In this document: in pieces, positions 36,416 through 41,579 of the stretch
Numbering within the stretch: the stretch's first letter is position 1
Layout of the letters: each line of letters starts with the position of its first letter
Source of the DNA: a virus
Length of the DNA: 41,579 nucleotides
Strand: one strand, 5' to 3'
IMG/VR virus record: IMGVR_UViG_3300006805_000008
Span: 1 to 41,579 of that record
Translations under genes and position numbers: made by a program
Notes under the pieces: model-generated
Databases searched by the model: none
The model's input: the letters and a program-made list of their open reading frames with translations, nothing else
What the model was told of the DNA's origin: nothing

Positions 36416-37038
36416 TGCTTGGCTACAAAGTCCTGAACGCGGATGGCGCGGCTTTTCACGGCGGCTCTGGTCAGTGGCATTTGCCGCGCGGCTCGAAGCC
36501 CGGCAAGTGGATGCCGAAGATCGATGACATAGAGCCGTGCGAGCGCGGGTATCACTTCTGCCGGAACGAAAGCGATCTGCTGACGTGGCTCGGCCCGACG
36601 ATCTGGGTTGTTGAGGCGTCCGGCAAGATCATCGACTGCGACGACAAGGCCGTGGCGGAGCGTGCGCGGCTGATCAAGCCGGTCACGGCCTGGAATGACC
36701 GGACGGCACGGCTGTTCGCTTGCGCCTGCGCCAAGCGCGCGCTGAAATACGCCGATCCCAAGCACGTCGAAACGCTGCGGAACACAATCAAGGTCGCGGA
36801 AGCGTTCGCGAACGGCAAGGCCACCGATGGGGAAAGGGACGCTGCCAGGGGCGCTGCCTGGGACGCTGCCTGGGCCGCTGTCTGGGACGCTGCCAGTGAC
36901 GCTGCCAGGGGCGCTGCCTGGGCCGCTGCCAGGGCCGCTGCCAGGGACGCTGCCGGGGCCGCTGCCGGGGTCGCTGCCAGCGACGCTGAGCGCAAATGGC
37001 AGGTGCGCAAGCTCAAGCAGTTGTTGGAGGGGGCATAG
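36412..37038 (+). CDS. Protein with alanine-rich repeat tail, Imm5/DUF7666-like, 208 aa
   Basis: Starts at ATGATG after GAGGAGAGG. N-terminal part (residues 1-75) has Y-K-V-L-N-A-D-G, P-C-E-R-G-Y-H-F-C and I-W-V-V-E-A-S-G-K-I; then T-A-R-L-F-A-C-A-C-A-K-R-A-L, as in proteins labelled Imm5-like. Residues about 140-195 are a run of A-A-W-D, A-A-R-G and A-A-R-A units forming a long alanine helix. Such phage proteins occur in early operons; role unknown. Confidence 0.65.
   Translation: MMLGYKVLNADGAAFHGGSGQWHLPRGSKPGKWMPKIDDIEPCERGYHFCRNESDLLTWLGPTIWVVEASGKIIDCDDKAVAERARLIKPVTAWNDRTARLFACACAKRALKYADPKHVETLRNTIKVAEAFANGKATDGERDAARGAAWDAAWAAVWDAASDAARGAAWAAARAAARDAAGAAAGVAASDAERKWQVRKLKQLLEGA
36839..36975 (+). 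repeat. Degenerate GCTGCC tandem repeat in coding sequence
   Basis: Many 12-base units of form GCTGCCNGGGNC. They encode the alanine-rich helix of the gene at 36412. Copy number probably varies among related phages by slippage. Confidence 0.8.
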
Positions 37039-37287
37039 ATGATCCTCCCCTCCCACTGCTTCGGCCCCTACGCCAGTGAGTCGGTATCCCAGGCCCGCAT
37101 CCGAGAACACCAGGAGGCGCTGGACGACGAGTGGAACGCACCGATTGAGACGGCCCGGGGGATCTTGGAGAAGGCGAGAGCAGACGTAGCCCAGCAGCTC
37201 CGGCATCACCCGAAGAAGGACGTAGAAGCCGTGCTTGGGCAGATAGACAACGCCTTGGGGGATTTGCCCCTGTTGAGAGGAGAGTGA
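37039..37287 (+). CDS. Hypothetical early protein, 82 aa
   Basis: ATG directly follows the TAG of the previous gene, with GGAGGGGG in its end. Helical, with A-R-I-R-E-H-Q-E-A-L and A-R-A-D-V-A-Q-Q-L. Function unknown. Confidence 0.65.
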   Translation: MILPSHCFGPYASESVSQARIREHQEALDDEWNAPIETARGILEKARADVAQQLRHHPKKDVEAVLGQIDNALGDLPLLRGE

Positions 37288-37288
37288 C

Positions 37289-37711
37289 GTGACACCGACT
37301 GAGATCAAAGCGGCTCTCAAGGAGCTGGACGGCAGCATCGGCAACCGTGGCATCTGCGGCGTGCGGGTGAGCCTCTATACGAAAGAGCCGTTGGCTGGCT
37401 CGATTTCCTGCAACTCGCTGGGCATCAGCATCGATGTCGAGGCGGATGAATGGGCCGAATTGTTCGCCAAGCTGCGCAGCGCATGGGCCAAAGCGCGCGC
37501 GGATGGCGAAAGGGGCCTCATCAAGAAAATGGCGCTCGCCATCATCCGGCTCACCGAGGAGCGCGGCGAATGCACCGACCAGATGCTGCGCGTCGAGTTT
37601 GGCGCTGGCGACGTGACCGCCTTCATGGACCGCGCAGTGGAGATGGCCGACAAAATGGCCACCAATGGGCCGTTTGCGGTGCGCCGCGTCCTTCAAAGCA
37701 ATGCAGCCTAA
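37289..37711 (+). CDS. Hypothetical early protein, 140 aa
   Basis: GTG start with GAGAGGAGAG upstream. Beta-rich first half (V-R-V-S-L-Y-T, I-S-I-D-V-E-A-D-E-W-A-E-L-F) and a helical second half (M-A-L-A-I-I-R-L-T-E). No domain recognised. Confidence 0.65.
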   Translation: MTPTEIKAALKELDGSIGNRGICGVRVSLYTKEPLAGSISCNSLGISIDVEADEWAELFAKLRSAWAKARADGERGLIKKMALAIIRLTEERGECTDQMLRVEFGAGDVTAFMDRAVEMADKMATNGPFAVRRVLQSNAA

Positions 37712-37722
37712 GGAGGACAACC

Positions 37723-37917
37723 ATGCGTGACATTGACGAGCTTCCCGAGTTCACCCCTGCCGGTCGCGCAAACATCCTGATGAGCGTGGCCCGGCTGAGC
37801 GGCGGGGCCTATATCGAGCCGCCGATTGATAAGCCCACCCTGCCCGTCTTTGTGTGGGGGTTGGTGATCGGGGCTGCTGTGTCTATCCCCGTGGCTTGGG
37901 CGACGTGGGGGGTGTGA
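37723..37917 (+). CDS. Small tail-anchored membrane protein, 64 aa
   Basis: ATG after AAGGAGG. Residues about 41-62 (P-V-F-V-W-G-L-V-I-G-A-A-V-S-I-P-V-A-W) form one membrane segment at the very C terminus; the N terminus is acidic and cytoplasmic. Early-expressed membrane proteins of this size often block superinfection or alter the host envelope; that is only a possibility here. Confidence 0.7.
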   Translation: MRDIDELPEFTPAGRANILMSVARLSGGAYIEPPIDKPTLPVFVWGLVIGAAVSIPVAWATWGV

Positions 37918-38318
37918 TGACTGAGGAGCAGGCGAATCTTCCGTGGTCCGAGGACCTGATCGAAACAGAAGATTCCTACGGCAAATACTATTCGCGCCAC
38001 GTCCTTGATGCGAAGGGCCGCGCCGTTTGCGATATGCAGAACTCGGATGTCGCGGAAATTCACGAGGATTGGGATGAAAACGGATGCGTCCGCACCGATT
38101 TGGTAGCGGCTCAGCACGCCGCCCTGATCGTCAAGGCCGTGAACAGCCACGCAGCCCTGAAAGCTATCATTGACGAGCAAGCCGCCGATGGCGGCCTTTG
38201 GTTCATCCCCAAGAGCGCAGCCGAGGCATACTTGATGCAGGAATTGCGGCGTCTTCATGCGGCGTTTGAAGGCGTTACGCCATACGAAGCCGCCAGCCGC
38301 GCACTACTGGAGGATTGA
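37917..38318 (+). CDS. Ead/Ea22-related hypothetical protein, 133 aa
   Basis: ATG overlaps the previous TGA. Contains Y-G-K-Y-Y-S-R-H-V-L-D-A-K-G-R-A-V-C-D, N-S-D-V-A-E-I-H and A-A-L-I-V-K-A-V-N-S, which parallel V-T-D-A-K-G, N-S-D-N-G-E-V-H and A-F-T-A-A-C-N-P in the gene at 2129. The shared order suggests common descent. Role unknown. Confidence 0.65.
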   Translation: MTEEQANLPWSEDLIETEDSYGKYYSRHVLDAKGRAVCDMQNSDVAEIHEDWDENGCVRTDLVAAQHAALIVKAVNSHAALKAIIDEQAADGGLWFIPKSAAEAYLMQELRRLHAAFEGVTPYEAASRALLED

Positions 38319-38319
38319 A

Positions 38320-38424
38320 GTGCTTTGCTCGCCCTATCTCACCCGCTACGTGCGGTCCCTCACTGAAGCGCAGCTGGACCATATCAAGCGTCGATCGCCA
38401 TGGACTGTGACGTTGAGTCTATGA
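38320..38424 (+). CDS. Small protein, 34 aa
   Basis: GTG start with GGAGG six bases upstream. Reads L-T-R-Y-V-R-S-L-T-E-A-Q-L-D-H-I. Supported mainly by its ribosome site and tight packing. Confidence 0.5.
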   Translation: MLCSPYLTRYVRSLTEAQLDHIKRRSPWTVTLSL

Positions 38425-38555
38425 CCGGGGAGAAGGGGAAATACTGCGGCACACACGTTGATGAGAACGGAAACGTATTCATCATGGTCACCAAAGAGGC
38501 GGGCGGGAAGAGCGAGATGGAATGCCCGGGAATGTGGTCGAGGACATTGCTATGA
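38421..38555 (+). CDS. Small protein, 44 aa
   Basis: ATG overlaps the previous stop (ATGA); ATG 38400 in frame would extend it by seven residues. Reads Y-C-G-T-H-V-D-E-N-G-N-V-F-I-M-V-T-K, a beta hairpin. Overlaps the next start (ATGA). Function unknown. Confidence 0.5.
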   Translation: MTGEKGKYCGTHVDENGNVFIMVTKEAGGKSEMECPGMWSRTLL

Positions 38556-38719
38556 AAGACTTGATAGACGCGCTGCGGGCGGCAGAGGCGGAACTGACGA
38601 ACGTTCTGGACTGGCACCGCGTCGAGGCCATCTCGCTGCGCGAACAAGAGCTGCAAAGCATCCGAAAGACCAGGCTGACGATCCGCGTCGCACTTCGCGC
38701 GGGGACGAAACAGCCATGA
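38552..38719 (+). CDS. Small helical protein, 55 aa
   Basis: ATG overlaps the previous stop. One amphipathic helix region with D-A-L-R-A-A-E-A-E-L-T-N-V-L. No family known. Confidence 0.6.
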   Translation: MKDLIDALRAAEAELTNVLDWHRVEAISLREQELQSIRKTRLTIRVALRAGTKQP

Positions 38720-38877
38720 ACCACATCCCCAACCCCTCAGAGATGCTTGAACTCTCCCTCTGGTCCTTCGCGGAACACGCAAGGGAGCTCATCGGGAAAC
38801 ATAACCAGCTTTCCCAAAAGCAGAGGGAAGAACTGGCGGAGATCGGACGCGAACTCGTGAAGATGGAGGCCGCCTAG
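38716..38877 (+). CDS. Small helical protein, 53 aa
   Basis: ATG overlaps the previous stop. Two charged helices (L-E-L-S-L-W-S-F-A-E-H-A and Q-K-Q-R-E-E-L-A-E-I). The stop overlaps the GTG of the RecB-like nuclease, so it may help couple expression of the recombination genes. Confidence 0.6.
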   Translation: MNHIPNPSEMLELSLWSFAEHARELIGKHNQLSQKQREELAEIGRELVKMEAA

Positions 38878-39599
38878 TGCTTTACGCCAAGTACCGTCAC
38901 AGCGCATCGGGGGGCAACATGTTCATTGAATGCCCGTCCGCGTTCCTGTGGCGCTACGGCTTCGAGCATTGGGGCGAGGACAATGAAAGGACCGCGATGG
39001 GCACCGCCGCAGAATGGGGCGCTTGGCAGGGCATCCTCCACGATATGCCGGAGGCCGAGATCAGGAAGGCCGCGCTGGGCAAGTATGACGAACTCCGCCA
39101 CGGCGAAGTCGGAGAGAGGCGCGATGCGTCCGCCGACATTGCTTGGCAGTTCGTCAAAGCTCTCCGCCCGCTCGGGAAGCCCCTCGCCTATCAGCCCTGG
39201 TCCGGGGTCTACCTGGAAGAGTTGGAGCATCAGATCAGCGTGAAGCCCGATCTGGTCTATCCGGGGTTCTCGGTGGATCTGAAGGCCACCCTTCGCTTGC
39301 CGAGCGACCCATCCCCGTCCCACATCCGCCAGCAAGGGCTTTACAGCGGCGAGCGGCAGGAGCAGGCGCGCATCCTCTACGGCACCCCGAAGAAAACAGC
39401 CTGGTTCACCCTCACCCGCTGCGATGCGGTGAAGGGGGCGATGGAGCTGCTGACCGCCTTCGAGATGATCGAGCGATGGAAGCGGGTTTGCCCCGATCCC
39501 AACCGGGCCATGCGCTACATGCCCCTGAATACCGATTCCTTTTACTGGTCAGACCAGAACGAGGCCGCCAAGGCCGCGATGCAATGGAGTGCAGCATAA
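38877..39599 (+). CDS. RecB/Cas4-like PD-(D/E)XK nuclease, 240 aa
   Basis: GTG overlaps the preceding TAG. Motifs: C-P-S-A-F-L-W-R-Y-G (19-28), M-G-T-A-A-E-W-G (41-48), K-P-D-L-V-Y-P (Asp125), V-D-L-K (Asp134, Lys136) and Q-Q-G-L-Y (152-156), the QxxxY helix of RecB-family exonucleases. It likely degrades one strand of phage DNA ends to give single strands for annealing, paired with the gene directly downstream. Confidence 0.8.
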   Translation: MLYAKYRHSASGGNMFIECPSAFLWRYGFEHWGEDNERTAMGTAAEWGAWQGILHDMPEAEIRKAALGKYDELRHGEVGERRDASADIAWQFVKALRPLGKPLAYQPWSGVYLEELEHQISVKPDLVYPGFSVDLKATLRLPSDPSPSHIRQQGLYSGERQEQARILYGTPKKTAWFTLTRCDAVKGAMELLTAFEMIERWKRVCPDPNRAMRYMPLNTDSFYWSDQNEAAKAAMQWSAA

Positions 39600-40282
39600 T
39601 GGCCAAGCCGCTAGACCCCCGGATCGCTGTGATCCTGAAGAAATACGATCTGGACCCCAAGGAGGCCCTTTGGGACTGCAAGGGGACATGGGTCATGTAT
39701 CACCGATTCTGCGAGCTGATCGCGGCGCAGTCCGGTGTGAAGTTCGATCCGCCACAGGTCATTGAGGCCAACAGCGCGGAAAAGACCGCTGTCCTGTGCG
39801 TCACGGGTCACATGGGCGACCGCTCAGAGTGGTCAATTGGCGAAGCATCGCCCGGCAACTATCGCACCACCGAGAAGATGCAGCCCTACCCCTACGCCAT
39901 GGCAGAGAAGCGCGCCAAGGACCGCGTGATCCTCAAGCTCGTGGGGCTGGCGGGGTTTGTCTACTCGGAAGAGGAGGCGGACGACTTCAAGGAAGCCAAG
40001 CCTGCCAACGATGCCCCGCAGAAGCCCGCAGAGGCCCCGCGTCACGCCCTGTCACTCATCTACCCCGGGACCGGGAGCGGCCCTGTAGCGCCCTCCATGA
40101 CGCGCTGGCTGGACCTTTACGAAGCCGCCGTTGCCGAGTTCGGCCACAAGGCCCTGTGGGATGAGAACGCCACCACCCTTGCCAACATCCAGGCCCGGGC
40201 CGATGAGGCGGGCAAGGACGACATCGTGGACCGCATCAAGAAACTCTACTCAGCCGCACACGCGAAAGGAAAGGCAGCATGA
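39599..40282 (+). CDS. Probable single-strand annealing protein, 227 aa
   Basis: ATG overlaps the nuclease stop. Central part V-L-C-V-T-G-H-M-G (beta), then Y-P-Y-A-M-A-E-K-R-A-K-D-R-V-I-L-K-L (99-116), similar to the helix of Rad52/ERF-type annealing proteins; the C-terminal part is a separate helical piece. Its place between an exonuclease and a DUF736-like protein gives a standard phage recombination set. Family assignment is by place and weak similarity. Confidence 0.6.
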   Translation: MAKPLDPRIAVILKKYDLDPKEALWDCKGTWVMYHRFCELIAAQSGVKFDPPQVIEANSAEKTAVLCVTGHMGDRSEWSIGEASPGNYRTTEKMQPYPYAMAEKRAKDRVILKLVGLAGFVYSEEEADDFKEAKPANDAPQKPAEAPRHALSLIYPGTGSGPVAPSMTRWLDLYEAAVAEFGHKALWDENATTLANIQARADEAGKDDIVDRIKKLYSAAHAKGKAA

Positions 40283-40527
40283 ACAGCGAAGAGAAAGACA
40301 TGACGGGCGTGATGTTCGTCAACGACCGCAAGGAGTCCGACAATCACCCAGACTGGAAGGGCCGCGCCGTGATCGGCGGGCGGAAGGTTTGGGTATCGGC
40401 CTGGAAGAAGGAGGGGCAGAAGGGCAAGTATCTATCCCTATCCTTCCAGGATCGTGATGAGCAGAACCGGAGCAAGCCCAACAATCGGGAGCGCCGGCCT
40501 CAGGAAGATTCGGACATTCCCTGGTGA
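40279..40527 (+). CDS. DUF736-like / ssDNA-binding-like protein, 82 aa
   Basis: ATG overlaps previous stop. V-N-D-R-K-E, N-H-P-D-W-K-G, W-V-S-A-W-K-K and G-K-Y-L-S-L-S-F are the signature of DUF736-type small OB-fold-like proteins, found with phage and plasmid recombination genes. It ends with acidic D-S-D-I-P-W, resembling the acidic tip of SSB (D-D-D-I-P-F) that recruits partner proteins. Confidence 0.75.
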   Translation: MNSEEKDMTGVMFVNDRKESDNHPDWKGRAVIGGRKVWVSAWKKEGQKGKYLSLSFQDRDEQNRSKPNNRERRPQEDSDIPW

Positions 40528-40531
40528 CGCC

Positions 40532-41002
40532 ATGACCGACGCAGCAGCCATTGCCGGCACCTATAGCGACCTGAAGCTGGTCAAGTCCCGCTCGGTTGCC
40601 CAGGTGGTAATTGAGATTCCGATAGAGAAGGCCGAGAGCTTCATCGCGGCCTTTGGGATGCCCATCCCCGGGAAGGAACAGCACGTAGCCTTGGCGCTGC
40701 TCAAGCCATCCTCCACTGACAAGCCGGGCCAGTCGTCACAAGCGGCTGGCCCGGGAAAGGGGCGGAGACGGTTTGATGAACTGCCACGGTCGCAACAGGC
40801 GGCGCTGATGTGTGAGCGGGTGGACTTTCAGAAGTGGTGCGAAGTGACTGACGCGGAGGGGGCCAGACAGGCAATACTGAATATGTGCATGGTCAACAGC
40901 CGAGCCGTTCTTGACCACGACGATGCGTCGGCGCGGCGGTGGGACTACGTGCTGGGCCACTTCCGCCAAGCCACCGGCCAGATGGCGGAGATGCGCTCGT
41001 GA
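40532..41002 (+). CDS. Hypothetical early protein, 156 aa
   Basis: ATG five bases after the previous stop. First half beta-rich (L-K-L-V-K-S-R-S-V-A-Q-V-V-I-E-I-P, 13-29), with G-K-E-Q-H-V-A-L-A-L-L; second half helical with F-D-E-L-P-R-S-Q-Q-A-A and A-I-L-N-M-C. I know this two-part layout from phage recombination loci, but without function. Confidence 0.65.
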   Translation: MTDAAAIAGTYSDLKLVKSRSVAQVVIEIPIEKAESFIAAFGMPIPGKEQHVALALLKPSSTDKPGQSSQAAGPGKGRRRFDELPRSQQAALMCERVDFQKWCEVTDAEGARQAILNMCMVNSRAVLDHDDASARRWDYVLGHFRQATGQMAEMRS

Positions 41003-41346
41003 ACCTCCCCCGCCGCAGGAAATCCCCCAAGCTGGGGGTGAAGGAAGCGCCCCAGATCAGGTGTGCGAGTCATCTCCAGTGGATCAGGGGGCATGAGTGC
41101 AGCGTGGCGGATAGGCGGGCCCCCTGCGATGGGCCGATTGAGGCGGCCCATGTCCGCACCGGCACTGACGGCGGCATGGGCGTTAAGCCGTCAGATTGTT
41201 GGACGATACCCCTCTGTTCGCTACACCACGCACTTCAACATACGTGGGGCGAAGAGCGGTTTGAGAAGGCACACAACATATCCATGCGCTTCATTGCCGA
41301 AAGGCTTTGGCAAGCGTCCCCGCATCGCAGAAAGGTAGAGCAATGA
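40999..41346 (+). CDS. HNH nuclease, 115 aa
   Basis: GTG overlaps the preceding TGA. Contains H-E-C-S-V, C-D-G-P-I-E-A-A-H-V-R (43-53), D-C-W-T-I-P-L-C-S-L-H-H-A-L-Q-H (67-82) and the later helix. The A-A-H-V and C-x2-H-H order fits HNH nucleases of the DUF968-like group in phage recombination regions, in contrast to the homing types elsewhere in this genome. Likely used on phage DNA intermediates. Confidence 0.8.
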   Translation: MNLPRRRKSPKLGVKEAPQIRCASHLQWIRGHECSVADRRAPCDGPIEAAHVRTGTDGGMGVKPSDCWTIPLCSLHHALQHTWGEERFEKAHNISMRFIAERLWQASPHRRKVEQ

Positions 41347-41495
41347 CCCACGAACAGATCCTATTGGCCTACGTATCCAAGCTCCGCCAGTCAGACAACG
41401 GACCAAAGCATGTGCTGGCGGACACAATCGTGAATATCGTGATCCCAGGATTGAAGGCCGACCAGGCGCTGAGCCGGGTGCAGAGGAGAGGATGA
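41343..41495 (+). CDS. Small early protein, 50 aa
   Basis: ATG overlaps the HNH stop. Helical: I-L-L-A-Y-V-S-K-L-R-Q and A-D-T-I-V-N-I-V-I. Ends ATGA with the next gene, whose full copy is at 36-239 after closing the circle. Confidence 0.65.
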   Translation: MTHEQILLAYVSKLRQSDNGPKHVLADTIVNIVIPGLKADQALSRVQRRG

Positions 41496-41579
41496 TGCGA
41501 ACTGATTTCGACCAGATTGACGATGGTGCGTCGGTGATGCTGATCCCGAACGCCAACAACCCGCTTCATCGCAGCATGA
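41457..41579. repeat. Terminal overlap, copy 2
   Basis: Exact second copy of bases 1-123. Removing one copy leaves a 41,456-bp circle in which the rightward early operon is unbroken. Confidence 0.95.
41492..41579 (+). CDS. 5' part of 67-aa protein (duplicate copy)
   Basis: First 29 codons of the gene at 36-239, cut by the window end. Present twice only because of the 123-base overlap. Confidence 0.85.
   Translation, partial: MMRTDFDQIDDGASVMLIPNANNPLHRSM

Noticed and set aside
36292-37353. 353-residue minus-strand frame with PGSGPGS repeats
   Set aside because: Antisense shadow of the alanine-repeat gene and its neighbours on the operon strand; high GC keeps it open.

Overview
The window is a complete, or nearly complete, genome of a P22-like podovirus assembled as a circle. 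Bases 1-123 are repeated exactly at 41457-41579, so the unit is 41,456 bp and the two window ends are one continuous place inside a small-gene operon. The sequence is GC-rich and densely packed, mostly with ATGA, TGATG or TAATG gene overlaps, and I saw no tRNA gene. The virion set is podoviral: a 736-residue P22-type portal, scaffold, P22-type coat, gp4-like adaptor, gp10-like head-closure protein, ejection proteins, glycine-rich fibre, and no tail-sheath or tape-measure gene. High GC, the small-gene repertoire and a DUF6456-like protein suggest an alphaproteobacterial (perhaps rhizobial) host; this is inference.

The layout follows from a control region at 35.05-35.73 kb. An XRE-type repressor gene (35132-35629, +) lies between two operator regions that share the palindrome TTAGC-NNN-GCTAA. 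A leftward promoter (TTGACA, 17 bp, TAATGT) and a rightward promoter (TTGACG, 17 bp, TAATAT) carry the palindrome at the same position. The rightward arm (35.77 kb to the window end, then 1 to 5.0 kb) is one long early operon of small genes plus a recombination set: RecB-like nuclease, probable annealing protein, DUF736-like protein and HNH nuclease. The leftward arm (35.05 to 29.6 kb) holds a YdaS/Cro-like regulator, an AP2-HNH nuclease, RusA-like resolvase, two ParB-like proteins, a replication initiator with internal repeats and a candidate late regulator.

Late genes run leftward from 29.0 to 9.7 kb: terminase, portal, three structural genes, scaffold, coat, adaptors, ejection proteins and fibres. 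A promoter at 29.13-29.10 kb, a short leader and an intrinsic terminator stand before the terminase, a layout like lambda pR'. An 11-base motif (AGTCCCTTAGA) precedes terS, scaffold and coat, and near-identical hairpins with a compensatory base change precede it at scaffold and coat.

The coat gene is split by an 832-nt group I intron (20714-21545) that carries an HNH endonuclease gene. Exons of 27 and 378 codons join in phase to give a 405-residue coat protein. Beyond the fibres (9.7 to 5.1 kb) lie a lipoprotein serine protease, a small HExxH lipoprotein on the other strand, an HTH-phosphoesterase, a probable Acb2/Tad1-family anti-defence protein, and a lysis cassette (holin-like, i-spanin, overlapping o-spanin, tryptophan-rich 43-mer). 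I found no endolysin, integrase, DNA polymerase or RNA polymerase gene.
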